Counted from the first letter of the stretch, positions 18,828 through 28,604 are shown. The stretch is 64,000 nt of DNA from Promethearchaeota archaeon (GCA_019058445.1 JAHPZA010000003.1:513516-577515), one strand, 5' to 3'. Notes: generated by a model from the letters alone, not told the origin. Numbers and translations: made by a program.

Positions 18828-20792
18828 TTATAATGGGTTAATCGTTTCAAATAAATGAGTAAATTTAGATTTTTTTCTATAAAATACCGGTGGACTCCCA
18901 ATGGAAGCTTCTATTTCATGCCATCCTTTTCCATATTCCTTATCAGACCATATGTGAATCCATTGATCTTCAGGAAGATATACTTTCCAAACAGTAATCT
19001 TAGGTTTAATAACAGGAGCCACAAGCAAATCTCTTCCCAATAAATATTGGTACTTTAATTTATGTAATTCGGGATCATTTCCATAATGGAGATAACAAGC
19101 CCGTATTGGTGAGATGCCTGTTTCTTGATATTCCTTTGAGAGTTCTTTCAAATATGGTTTCAAATGAACATGCATATTAACCATTTTGGCTAGGTGAGAT
19201 AAAGTCTCCTGATCACCATCAAATTGCCAATTATTCTGAGGTCTATTACCCTCATGAGTACGCATTATCATTGAAAAGGCAGCCCATTCTGCTCCGCGTA
19301 GAAACATCTCTTTTGTTCTTTTATATGGACCATATGTAGTGTATCCTCCAATATCATAACAGTAATAGCCTATTCCACATAATCCTACTGAAATACCACA
19401 TGGAATGACCGTTGCTATTCCATTTATTTCATTCCAATCCTCAAGCTGATCCCCTGAAAAATAACACATTATATATTTAGACGCATGTGAAAATCCTGAT
19501 CTATTGAATACAAAAACATCGTGTAATTTTTGTTCCTCATCTAAAATTTCATACACGACTTTCGCAAATTCGACGGGATAATAATTATGATATTCTTCAA
19601 CACCCATATCTGAATGTATTATTATATCAGCATTTACTGGAAGGTATTCTCCATAATCATGCATCCAGCCTGAGAGTCCTATATCAAGCAAATTTTTTTT
19701 TATTATAGTTTTGAACCATTCGAATGCATCTGGATTTGATATATCTAAGATGCAGGTTGGAAAGTCTGTGGTATATATAATTAAATCTTCGCCTTCTTTG
19801 TTTTTCACACAATACCCTTTTTTGGAAGCTTCCAAATACATGGGAGCGTCAATTGGCAAAAATTGGTTCATATACCCTAAGAACTTAATGTTCCTTTTAT
19901 TTAAGGATTTTATAAACTCTGGCAAATCTGGATAACTTTTTTTTTCATATTCCCAATTCCAAAATAATTGCTGACCAAATGAGGTCATACGAATCCCTTG
20001 CCAATCTTGACACCATGCTGCTATTACTTTAATCCCAGCATCAATTGCTTTATTGATTTTAGTCTCGACTATTTCATTTCCCCCTTGAATTCCCATGATA
20101 AGCCCATCATATACCCAGTCGGGCACTGGCGGTTGGCGACCAAAATAATCCGATAAATAACTTATTACAGAAATTGCTGTTTCAAATTTACCAATTATAA
20201 TCTTCTTTGGCACTTCCCAAATAAGCAATTCATGGAATTTTTCGTTAATAAAATTAAATTCAGAATAATAGGTTGTTTCTACATGGCAGAAGTAGTTAGA
20301 TTTTCCAGCTGAGATAAAAGTAGGAAATGGGAAATATGTATACTTTGTATGCCCAACGGGGGAGTGATCCTCAACCCATATAGGAATTTTATAGCCCCTC
20401 AAATTTAATTCTGAAAATTGTGATCCGCAACCATAGATTGCCTCTTCAGATCCTGCTGAGAGTGACATCCAAAATCTATTAATAATCGGATCTTTAGCTG
20501 CTGGTATGATTTCTAAGTGATTATCCTTTATTCTACAAATGAGATTTAATATTTTATCCTTTCTTGAAAGATTAATTTTAATCTCATTATCAGTGGTATT
20601 AATAATATTAAATTCATTAAGTTCAATCTTTTCTTCCACATTATCTTTTATCTTAAACTTATGATTTTTTAGTCTATAGAGAGCTTTTCCAATTCCAATT
20701 TTAAAGCAAGGCTTATTGGAACTGTGATGTAAAAAAAGATGACCTTTATAATATATCTTGAATTCATCCTTGGAATATTCAAGCTTTAACAT
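18828..20792 (-). CDS. GH31 glycoside hydrolase, sulfoquinovosidase (YihQ)-like
   Basis: A 654-residue GH31 enzyme without signal peptide, thus intracellular. The nucleophile is Asp379 (GWMHDYGEYLP) and the acid/base is Asp448 (FSGDQ). From my knowledge of YihQ, the sulfoquinovosidase positions Gln262, Gln288, Arg301, Trp304 and Tyr508 correspond here to Gln236, Gln262, Gln275, Trp278 and Tyr484. The 117-residue spacing from QDW to the nucleophile is identical. Four of five are kept, but Arg301, which contacts the sulfonate, is Gln. It is the last gene of a same-strand set with an isomerase and a transaldolase. It most likely hydrolyses an alpha-glycoside of sulfoquinovose or a related 6-modified glucose. 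Confidence 0.88.
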   Translation of the reverse strand: MLKLEYSKDEFKIYYKGHLFLHHSSNKPCFKIGIGKALYRLKNHKFKIKDNVEEKIELNEFNIINTTDNEIKINLSRKDKILNLICRIKDNHLEIIPAAKDPIINRFWMSLSAGSEEAIYGCGSQFSELNLRGYKIPIWVEDHSPVGHTKYTYFPFPTFISAGKSNYFCHVETTYYSEFNFINEKFHELLIWEVPKKIIIGKFETAISVISYLSDYFGRQPPVPDWVYDGLIMGIQGGNEIVETKINKAIDAGIKVIAAWCQDWQGIRMTSFGQQLFWNWEYEKKSYPDLPEFIKSLNKRNIKFLGYMNQFLPIDAPMYLEASKKGYCVKNKEGEDLIIYTTDFPTCILDISNPDAFEWFKTIIKKNLLDIGLSGWMHDYGEYLPVNADIIIHSDMGVEEYHNYYPVEFAKVVYEILDEEQKLHDVFVFNRSGFSHASKYIMCYFSGDQLEDWNEINGIATVIPCGISVGLCGIGYYCYDIGGYTTYGPYKRTKEMFLRGAEWAAFSMIMRTHEGNRPQNNWQFDGDQETLSHLAKMVNMHVHLKPYLKELSKEYQETGISPIRACYLHYGNDPELHKLKYQYLLGRDLLVAPVIKPKITVWKVYLPEDQWIHIWSDKEYGKGWHEIEASIGSPPVFYRKKSKFTHLFETINPL

Positions 20793-20815
20793 AATAAATT
20801 ATATAAATAAAACAA

Positions 20816-22135
20816 TTACTTAATTATTTTCCATCCTATAATTTTGGAAAACATCTCAAAAGGTTTTATGAAATCTCCATAGACAACTGAAATATGATGT
20901 GCAATTCCATTGTGAATAATTTTATGTAATACATCTCTTATTTTTTCTTGAAATACGACTTTTGCATAAGTACCCTTTAATTCTTTTTCCATAAAAATAG
21001 CCTCTCCTTTTTGGACAAATATTCGATATTCGTCTGGAGGAGCATAATCGATTCTTAAAAGTGAAAGTTCTCCGGGTTTCATGACAAAATCTGCAGTCAC
21101 TCCTTTTCCACCCGCAAAATAAGTATCTAAAGATCTGATACATTTACCATCCCACAAATTGCATGCTGCAACACCACAATGCCATAATAATCCATAATTT
21201 TCTTCAAAATTCACTTGTGAAAAATCAGCTAAAAACGGAGTTTCTGCTCCAATAGCTTTATGTGCTAACATAGATAAACTGCCTAGAATGTCTCCCTCAC
21301 AAGTTAAGATTTTTCCTTCGGCTTGTAAAATAGACATCGCAGCACATGGAGATATTCCAAATTTTTGTGCAAATTCAGGCCAACATCGCACGGCTATAGA
21401 GTTTAGGTTATTCTCTTTCATAAATGTTTCAAATTTGATTACTAATTCAGCCACTTTTTCAACTTGACTAGTGTTTACTCCTGAAATGTCGAATATAGTT
21501 TCAATTTGCGTTTTTCTTTCTGGAAGTTTATGATAATCAATGATTTGATTAAATACATCACTTAACTGATAATACTCAATTAAAATTCCTAAATGCTTGT
21601 ATAAATCAAGCTCATCGACGTCTAGATTAAAAAATCCGTGAGCTCTGGAGCCTATTATCCCTACGTGAGAACTTGAAAATGCTTTGATTATCCTTATTGC
21701 ATCTAACCAATCCTCGTCAATCTCATCCCCTATAACTACATGATAATTTCTTATACCTGCTTTATACAGATTAGACGCATTCAAGTTAATCCCACAGACT
21801 GAATTGAGTCTAATTTTTCCACCATCATAGGGTAATTCATATAAACCCCACAATAGAATTGGTCGGTTGATAACTTTATTTAATTCTAAAATCAAATGCC
21901 CTAAAGCAAAAGTTCCGCTAATACAAATCAAGCCATCTATTTGCTTAGATGCTAAATGATGTGCTGCATTTTGTGCTTCTTCAATTTCGATGACTAACTC
22001 CGGGATAATTTCCCAATTTATATTTTCAATAGATTTAAGTTTCACTTGAATATCTTGATAAATCTCAAACGCCACCTCGAAATCGAATGTTTTTCTGGCA
22101 ATGCACACTACTCCTATTCGAATTTCTTGCTTCAT
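20816..22135 (-). CDS. L-fucose/L-arabinose isomerase-like protein, candidate sulfoquinovose isomerase
   Basis: A 439-residue cytosolic protein of the FucI/AraA isomerase superfamily. The C-terminal catalytic half shows RCWPEFAQKFGISPCAAMSIL, a metal-binding CEGDILGSLSM, LWHCGVAACN and the final GIAHHISVVYGD. The N-terminal half carries a GICISGTF-like sugar-binding region. The family interconverts aldoses and ketoses. In the sulfo-TAL pathway of Firmicutes, as I recall it, sulfoquinovose is converted to sulfofructose by an isomerase of this superfamily. The next gene on the same strand, 23 bases away, is the GH31 enzyme; the transaldolase-like gene lies 98 bases upstream. The family is firm; the substrate is inferred from neighbours. 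Confidence 0.8.
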   Translation of the reverse strand: MKQEIRIGVVCIARKTFDFEVAFEIYQDIQVKLKSIENINWEIIPELVIEIEEAQNAAHHLASKQIDGLICISGTFALGHLILELNKVINRPILLWGLYELPYDGGKIRLNSVCGINLNASNLYKAGIRNYHVVIGDEIDEDWLDAIRIIKAFSSSHVGIIGSRAHGFFNLDVDELDLYKHLGILIEYYQLSDVFNQIIDYHKLPERKTQIETIFDISGVNTSQVEKVAELVIKFETFMKENNLNSIAVRCWPEFAQKFGISPCAAMSILQAEGKILTCEGDILGSLSMLAHKAIGAETPFLADFSQVNFEENYGLLWHCGVAACNLWDGKCIRSLDTYFAGGKGVTADFVMKPGELSLLRIDYAPPDEYRIFVQKGEAIFMEKELKGTYAKVVFQEKIRDVLHKIIHNGIAHHISVVYGDFIKPFEMFSKIIGWKIIK

Positions 22136-22233
22136 TAAATACCGACCTTTTCTAACTTATCTTAAAATTTTAATATATACACAGTATACTAAATAATTCC
22201 AATTTCTCTTAAATTTTCAAACCAGATACCAGA

Positions 22234-22902
22234 TTACAATGTGCCAAGTTCGGTATCATCCCACGCATCTTGGAATATTTTTAATCCTCGATCTGTAAAG
22301 GGATGGTCGAAACTCGCCTTGTAAACTTCAAATCCTGCCGTTACAATATCAGCTTCCATAACTGCTGCCTCCACGATCTGCTTGCCATTACGTACGGCAG
22401 CGACAATAATTTCTGTATCGAAATCATAATTTTGATATATAGTCACAATATCTGAAATCAGTTGAGTGCAATCTACACCCGAAGCTTCTTGCCAGCCTAT
22501 AAATGGAGAACAATATGCCGCACCTATTCTTCCTACCTGTAATGCTTGTGATGCTGTAAAAACGAGCGTCACATTTACTTTAATACCCTCTTCTGTAAGA
22601 TCCTTCGCTGCGATTAACCCATGCTCTGTACAAGGAATCTTTATCACAAAATTTTTAGAGATTGCTGCGATTTTCTTGGCCTCAGAGATCATATCATCTG
22701 AATTCTGAAGGTGTGGGTCTATTTCTACAGAAATAGGAAAATCAATATTCTTAAATTCCTCAGCAAATTCTTTAATCACGTTAAAAAATGGCTTTCCCGA
22801 ATTTTTGATGTGTTTCGGATTTGAAGTAACACCATCAATCTTCCAATTCTTTAAAGCATATTTTATTTCTTCTAATTTGGCACTATCAAGAAAATACTTC
22901 AT
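22234..22902 (-). CDS. Transaldolase/fructose-6-phosphate-aldolase-like, candidate sulfofructose transaldolase
   Basis: A 222-residue TIM-barrel class I aldolase of the small transaldolase (FSA/TalC) type. Catalytic features are Asp6 (FLDSA), Asn28 (GVTSNP) and the Schiff-base Lys88 (FVIKIPC). The usual GVTTNPSL loop is changed to GVTSNPKHI, which puts Lys30 and His31 beside the active site. A basic pair could suit a sulfonate or phosphate. AAVRNGKQIVEAA replaces the typical S/R phosphate motif region. With the isomerase and GH31 downstream and no sugar kinase in the locus, a transaldolase acting on a non-phosphorylated ketose (sulfofructose) is the best reading. An AAGGA ribosome-binding site precedes the ATG. 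Confidence 0.85.
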   Translation of the reverse strand: MKYFLDSAKLEEIKYALKNWKIDGVTSNPKHIKNSGKPFFNVIKEFAEEFKNIDFPISVEIDPHLQNSDDMISEAKKIAAISKNFVIKIPCTEHGLIAAKDLTEEGIKVNVTLVFTASQALQVGRIGAAYCSPFIGWQEASGVDCTQLISDIVTIYQNYDFDTEIIVAAVRNGKQIVEAAVMEADIVTAGFEVYKASFDHPFTDRGLKIFQDAWDDTELGTL

Positions 22903-22989
22903 TTTTTTTTCCTTGAGTTCACGACTAATTGTTGTTAAAAATTAATTTCTTAAAAGTTCCTACACTTTAAACTTTTTTTAACTTTAAAA

Positions 22990-23015
22990 TAATAAAAAAA
23001 TAGGTAAAAAAAAGA
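22990..23015 (-). terminator. T-tract terminator after the GPH transporter gene at 23037
   Basis: Read on the minus strand, two T runs of 7-8 follow the transporter stop codon, before the transaldolase-like gene starts at 22902. They may partly separate the transporter transcript from the enzyme genes. Confidence 0.4.
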
Positions 23016-23036
23016 TAATTCAACTAAACCTTCATC

Positions 23037-24452
23037 TTAGCGATAGATACCTAATTCTTTTAACTTCTTTATTAATGCTTCCTTCTCGGCTCCCTCAAGC
23101 GTGTAGTTTTTCCTAAACATTAATCCCATCACTACAAATATAAGTCCTGGAATTAATTGAGCGTGAATTCGAATTCCCCATTGAGCTACGAGAGATTGAG
23201 TTGCATGTGGATCAGGATTGTATGCAGTAAGAATGTGTATTGTTGGAATGATAATCCCAACTGCTACAAATGCGAGACGAAAGAAAAATGTTCTTACTCC
23301 AACCAAACTTGCATCAACACGTTTTCCCATTTTTGATGCAACTAAATCATAGGTATCAGAAGCAACAGGTTGTAGCATGGTAACTTCACCAGAATAAAAT
23401 ATGGCACCTATAAAAGCAATTATGACGAGTATGATATAAAATAAAGGAAATCCATATTCTCTTAACACAAATAACGCAGATAAGATAAAAATCCCGTGAC
23501 AAATAAATGTAAGCCAATATGTCTTCTTAAAGCCATGCTTCCGAGTATAATTACTCCAGAATGGTACAGCAAATACAAAAGCTGCTACACCTAACAATGT
23601 AGGCAGAATTGCATATGTTAAGGGTAATTGCCAAACATCTTTATACATATAAATACTGGATACCCCCTGTAATGCTATTGCAATACTATAACATGTATAT
23701 CCTGCTAATGATACTCTAAAATTCTTTGTTTTAAGCGCTGTTTTCATTGTCCCATAAAAACTGCTTTCTTTTTCTACATAACCCCGTAGAAACATTTGTT
23801 TCATCTTATCTGATTCTTTTATTCCAAGTAAAAGAAATACATTATATATTACCAGAAGGATAATCATTATTGTTGCAAATGTAACAAACGAGGTCCTATC
23901 TCCATATACTATAATTGCGTTTCCTATTACGGTCATAGTAGTCATTAAAATACCCATTAAAATCGTTGCTATCGCAAATGATCTTCTACGCTCGTATTCT
24001 GAAGGGAATTGGTTAGTGTAACCTCCATAAACATGGTCATTATAAATAGAGAAAAAAGTATCGAAAAGACATGTTATAACTATAAACCATATAAATAAAG
24101 TCATCTCACTTGCTCCTTCAGGTGGGACCCAAATAAGAAAATAAAATAACAAAATCGGGAAAGCCGTAATTACAACCCAAGGAGCTCGTAAACCCCATCT
24201 CTGTGTCCATTTAAGAGGTTTATCTGTAAGATACCCTAATAGGGGATCATTTATCATGTTCCATATTGCAAATATAACGTACGCGACCCCTAATAGCGCA
24301 ACTGATATACCAATCTCGACTTCATAATAGTAAAACACGAGAGAAAAGCCACGCATTAACAAAAAATTTATAATAAGGTAGCCAAATGCATATGATAACA
24401 TTTTACCTGTAGATGCGATTTCCCATTCACTTAAATCTTCTTGAACAGCCAT
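23037..24452 (-). CDS. GPH-family MFS symporter, tandem paralogue A
   Basis: A 471-residue 12-TM transporter with a GGTG ribosome-binding site before its ATG. Shared paralogue marks are DLSEWEIASTGKM at the N-terminus, NMINDPLLGYLTDKPLKW, YERRRSFA, YNPDPHATQ and the C-terminal YTLEGAEKEALIKKLKELGIYR. GPH transporters include the E. coli YihO/YihP proteins of the sulfoquinovose locus. Being next to the transaldolase, isomerase and GH31 genes, it is the best candidate for bringing in their substrate. The specificity is not readable from sequence. Confidence 0.88.
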   Translation of the reverse strand: MAVQEDLSEWEIASTGKMLSYAFGYLIINFLLMRGFSLVFYYYEVEIGISVALLGVAYVIFAIWNMINDPLLGYLTDKPLKWTQRWGLRAPWVVITAFPILLFYFLIWVPPEGASEMTLFIWFIVITCLFDTFFSIYNDHVYGGYTNQFPSEYERRRSFAIATILMGILMTTMTVIGNAIIVYGDRTSFVTFATIMIILLVIYNVFLLLGIKESDKMKQMFLRGYVEKESSFYGTMKTALKTKNFRVSLAGYTCYSIAIALQGVSSIYMYKDVWQLPLTYAILPTLLGVAAFVFAVPFWSNYTRKHGFKKTYWLTFICHGIFILSALFVLREYGFPLFYIILVIIAFIGAIFYSGEVTMLQPVASDTYDLVASKMGKRVDASLVGVRTFFFRLAFVAVGIIIPTIHILTAYNPDPHATQSLVAQWGIRIHAQLIPGLIFVVMGLMFRKNYTLEGAEKEALIKKLKELGIYR

Positions 24453-24724
24453 TTATTTTCACCTTTTATTTGAAAGAATTTGATTAGATTTTGATAAGAA
24501 ATTGAATGTTTACTGAAAAGTATATATTTTATTTTACTATGGATCTTGTGATATATTTAAAGTTTTTGAAGTAGATTAATAGAAATCAGTAATCAATCCC
24601 TTTTTCCTTTTCTGAAAATCTTTTGTTCTTTTCCTTAAATATAAAGGAATTTAACAATAAAACTCCTTAAGATATTTAAGTAATTAAAAAAATAAAAAAG
24701 ATTTTTAATTTATTCATCTCCTTT

Positions 24725-26128
24725 TTAATATAACCCCATTTCCTTAAGCTTTTTCACCATTTCTGCTTTTCTTTCTCCCTCTAATGTATACCATTTATAT
24801 ACAATAAGGGAAATCGTTAACATTAATAGCGCAGGAATTAATCCAGCATGAATTCGTATTCCTATAATTGCTAGCGGCGTCTGTGTTGCATTTGGATCCG
24901 GATTATAGTTCGTCACGATATGTATCACGGTGATTACTACTCCTTGAACTACGATAGCAATTCTAAAGAAAAAATTCCTTATTCCCTGAAGTGTTCCGTC
25001 TTGGCGTCTGCCCATTTCCGTAGAGACCTCGTCCATAGTGTCGGAAGCTACTGGCATTGTCATGAGAGTATAACCCGCATAGGGAATTCCCCCTATAAAC
25101 GTAAAGATAACAGCTTGCCATATATTCGTTATGAATAATGTGGGGATATAACAAATGCCAGCAAAAAACAGAGCTGTGTAGTATGTTTTTTTAAAACCGT
25201 GTTTTCTGGCATAATTAGACCAGAATGGAATCGAAAGCATATAGCCCGCGAAACCTGCAAGTGCTGTGAGTACTGCATATGTGTAAGGTACTTTAAATAC
25301 ATCTTTCAGCATATAAATCCCTGAAGCGGTTGCTAAGGTCTGAGCTGTAATGATAGTGGTATATGTGGTAAGAGAGATTGCAAAATTCCTTTTTTTAATT
25401 GCTGTTTTCATGATACCAAAAAAGCTGGTATCTTCGGCAGTTTCGAATCCCTTGATAAGCTTTTCTTTTAATTCATCAGATTCTTTAATTCCAAGAAAGA
25501 GAAAAATATTACATATCGCAAGAATTATTACTACAACTAAGGCTGATACCGCAAAGGAACTCTTGTTTCCATACTCTATAATAAAAGGCGGGATTATTGC
25601 TATACCAACCACTCCGATTCCTGCGACTGCTATGATTACGGCAAATCCCCTTCTTCGCTCATATTCTGTGCGAAATTGGTTTGTAAAACCTCCATAGACA
25701 TGAGTATTGAAAATAGAGAAGAATGTATCAAATAGAGCAGTAATTATTAGCATGTAAAAAAATATAGTTAACGCATTTTCCTTAGGGTCAATGTTAGGCG
25801 GAGTAAAGATTAAAAAATAACAAATTAAAATTGGAAAACTAGAAAGAACAACCCAAGGAGCTCTAAATCCATATTTCCTCGTCCATTTTCTTGGTTTATC
25901 GGTAAAGTATCCTAAAAGGGGATCATTAAACATGTTCCATATTGCATACAGCACAAAAGCAATGCCTACGAATAAGACGGGTAACCCTACTTCCACTTCA
26001 TAGAAATAAAAAACGATCGCAGAATATGCACCTAGTAAATAAGCAATAATAAGGTACCCAAATCCGTAGGATATCATTTTAGAGGTTGGTGCTATTTCCC
26101 ACTCACTTAAATCTTCTTGAATAGCCAT
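24725..26128 (-). CDS. GPH-family MFS symporter, tandem paralogue B
   Basis: A 467-residue 12-TM protein with the same marks as its neighbours: DLSEWEIAPTSKM, NMFNDPLLGYFTDKPRKW, YERRRGFA, YNPDPNATQ and YTLEGERKAEMVKKLKEMGLY. A 270-base A/T-rich gap separates it from paralogue A, suggesting its own promoter. The middle loop (KGFETAEDTSFFGIMKTAIKKRN) differs from A and C. It is probably a duplicated importer that has diverged in specificity. Confidence 0.87.
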   Translation of the reverse strand: MAIQEDLSEWEIAPTSKMISYGFGYLIIAYLLGAYSAIVFYFYEVEVGLPVLFVGIAFVLYAIWNMFNDPLLGYFTDKPRKWTRKYGFRAPWVVLSSFPILICYFLIFTPPNIDPKENALTIFFYMLIITALFDTFFSIFNTHVYGGFTNQFRTEYERRRGFAVIIAVAGIGVVGIAIIPPFIIEYGNKSSFAVSALVVVIILAICNIFLFLGIKESDELKEKLIKGFETAEDTSFFGIMKTAIKKRNFAISLTTYTTIITAQTLATASGIYMLKDVFKVPYTYAVLTALAGFAGYMLSIPFWSNYARKHGFKKTYYTALFFAGICYIPTLFITNIWQAVIFTFIGGIPYAGYTLMTMPVASDTMDEVSTEMGRRQDGTLQGIRNFFFRIAIVVQGVVITVIHIVTNYNPDPNATQTPLAIIGIRIHAGLIPALLMLTISLIVYKWYTLEGERKAEMVKKLKEMGLY

Positions 26129-26282
26129 TTATTTCACTATTAGTTTTTTTCAATATTTTTGTTTTAAATTGCGAATTTCCTAAATAATTATTATTTAAAT
26201 GTTTAAAATTAAAAAGGTATCTTTTTAATAAGAAATGATAAATAAAATAAGTTTAAAAAAAAAAGAAATTTAAATTTTAAAA

Positions 26283-27692
26283 TTAACGATAGATACCCAT
26301 TTCTTTTAGCTTTTTTACCAGCGCTTCTTTCTCTTTTCCTTCAAGAGTATAATATCTTTTAAATAGCAACCCCATGATAATCATCATGAGTCCCGGTATC
26401 AATGCGGTATGAATACGGATACCTAATAGAGCTGTGGCAGTTTGATCTGCTGGCCCAAAAGCATTTGGATCGGTATTATACCCTGTTAAGAGATGGATGG
26501 GGAGTATTACAAGAAAAATAACAAGAAATGCTACACGAAAGAAAAAGGTTCTTATCCCAACCATGCTCGCGTCTACGCGGAATCCCATATGACTAGAGAC
26601 CTCATCATAGGTATCTGAAGCTACGGGCATGAGCATCGTGGTCAACCCAATCCCGTTTATTTGGAAGATAATATAACAGATTAAATGGGCCCAAAAGTTA
26701 GGAGTGAAAAAGAACTGTAGATATAAAATGCCTTGAAGTAAATAAGTTACCCAATAAGTTTTCCTGAATCCATGCTTTCGAGAATAGTTATACCAGAATG
26801 GTATAGATAATATAGCAGCTGCGGTACCTAATAACGCGAGTAAGGTGTTCATTGCATAAGGCACCCCATACACATCCTTTAACATATATGCCATAGACGC
26901 GAGATAGATGGTTTGAGCAGTTACCTGTATCGTATAACCCGCTAAGGATACCCGGAAATTTTTTGTTTTAAGGGCAGTTTTCAATGTACCAAAAAAACTA
27001 GCCTTCTCTGCTTTCTCATATGCGTTGATAAACATCTGTTTCATTTGTTCCGACTCTCTTATTCCAGGAAAAATAATTATACTGAAGATGGCCATAAGGA
27101 TTATCATCACCAAAGCACCTACTGCAAATGACGCTGGGTTTCCGAATTGTATTATTAAAGACCCGATAATAACCATACCGGTTATTACTAAAAACATTAT
27201 AATCGTTGCTATCGCAAAGGACCTACGGCGTTCGTATTCTGAAGGGAACTGGTTGGTGTAGCCACCATACACGTGGTCATTATAAATTGAGAAAAAAGTA
27301 TCGAAAGCGCACGTCATAAGGATAAACCATAAAAACATCACCATAGCGCCCATGCCTTGAGGGGGTACCCAGATTAAGTAGAAAAATATAAATATTAGGG
27401 GAGTGCATACCACAACCCATGGAGCTCGTAATCCATATCGTGGTGTCCATTTCAAGGGCTTATCCGTAAGGAAGCCTAAGAGCGGGTCGTTCACCATGTT
27501 CCATAAGGAAAATACTACGCCTGCAAGTATAATATAGATAGCAGCTAACCCCATTTCGACCTCATAAAAATAGAGTAGATTTGCCAAACCATATAAGAGG
27601 ATATAGTTGACAACAACATAGCCGAAACCGTAGGATATCATTTTTCCTGTGGAAGCAATTTCCCATTGACTTAAATCTTCTTCAATTGCCAT
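26283..27692 (-). CDS. GPH-family MFS symporter, tandem paralogue C
   Basis: A 469-residue 12-TM protein. It shares with paralogue A the stretch MTCAFDTFFSIYNDHVYGG (A has ITCLFDTFFSIYNDHVYGG), YERRRSFAIATI, and the C-terminal ending KEMGIYR, so A and C are the closest pair. It carries a short extra segment (YNTDPNAFGPADQTATA) where others read YNPDP..TQ. It is the first of the leftward group. The 27.7-27.9 kb gap between it and the rightward remnant holds only A/T-rich sequence. Confidence 0.87.
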   Translation of the reverse strand: MAIEEDLSQWEIASTGKMISYGFGYVVVNYILLYGLANLLYFYEVEMGLAAIYIILAGVVFSLWNMVNDPLLGFLTDKPLKWTPRYGLRAPWVVVCTPLIFIFFYLIWVPPQGMGAMVMFLWFILMTCAFDTFFSIYNDHVYGGYTNQFPSEYERRRSFAIATIIMFLVITGMVIIGSLIIQFGNPASFAVGALVMIILMAIFSIIIFPGIRESEQMKQMFINAYEKAEKASFFGTLKTALKTKNFRVSLAGYTIQVTAQTIYLASMAYMLKDVYGVPYAMNTLLALLGTAAAILSIPFWYNYSRKHGFRKTYWVTYLLQGILYLQFFFTPNFWAHLICYIIFQINGIGLTTMLMPVASDTYDEVSSHMGFRVDASMVGIRTFFFRVAFLVIFLVILPIHLLTGYNTDPNAFGPADQTATALLGIRIHTALIPGLMMIIMGLLFKRYYTLEGKEKEALVKKLKEMGIYR

Positions 27693-27925
27693 TACTAATC
27701 ACTTTGATTGATTTTAATTGCTTTTAAATATTGGATATTTTTTTTAAAATTGATGTTAATTTAACATTTTCGTTAAGTTCTATTTAAATATTTGTAAAAA
27801 AACTACCTATCAAATTTCTAATATCCTAAGAAACCTAAGATCTCAATAAAGAAAAAAAGCAATCTTACCATTAAAAAAGAGCAATTCTTACCTAATTATT
27901 GGAAAAAAATTGAGATAATTAGTAA

Positions 27926-28423
27926 TTCTGATCATATATTGAAAAAAAATACGGGCATGTAAAAACGATGAAATTCGGTTCCTTATTGGTTGCAATTGCA
28001 TTAACTCCCGGAATGTGGATAACAACACTATGGGAAACCATATTATTTCAATTTTTAGGTGGGATCGCTTTTGGCGGCTTTATAATTATGATAGGACCGA
28101 GAACTGCAGATGTAAATGATGAATTTACTGTTACTACAGGAAGAAATCAAGAAGAAATACTCGCGGGAATTCGCACGTTTTTCTTTCGATTTGCACTTAT
28201 CTTTCAAGCGATAATTCTTACAACTGTACATGTCTTAACGGAATATAATCCCGATCCTCATGCAGTACAGACTCCTTTAGCTCAATGGGGAATACGTATA
28301 CATCTTGCTTTAATCCCTTCTTTATTAACATTATTGGGATTTTTCATCCTATATTTCTTTTATGATCTTAAAGGAGAAAAAAAAACATTTATTAAATCTC
28401 AGTTGCGTGAATTAAAACTATGA
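27926..28423 (+). pseudogene. Decayed C-terminal third of a GPH transporter
   Basis: An open frame from ATG 27968 encodes 151 residues that match, end to end, the last 150 residues of the adjacent paralogues (NPDPHAVQTPLAQWGIRIH, YDLKGEKK). Translating upstream of that ATG in the same frame keeps the homology: EKKYGHVKT corresponds to SKKYGHATT in the gene at 30216. Before it the frame has TGA where paralogues have the Trp of PFWSN, then further stops. The first two thirds of the gene are gone. It cannot make a functional 12-TM transporter. Confidence 0.85.
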
Positions 28424-28604
28424 TGTTTATTTATTCTTAGAATTACATTAGTAAATCCTCTTCAAAAATAAGATAAGTATTGCAAAATAAACCTTTTTAT
28501 ATTGGTTTGATCTAATTCTATATTTAATTAGCATTGCTATTTTACATACTATATTGTAAAAAACACTTAAGGAAGCAATGGAATAATAAAATAAATGTGA
28601 TATA

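Noticed and set aside
25350..25697. Antisense frames such as this one opposite the GPH genes
   Set aside because: They are shadows of hydrophobic membrane-segment codons, with no own ribosome-binding site or family.
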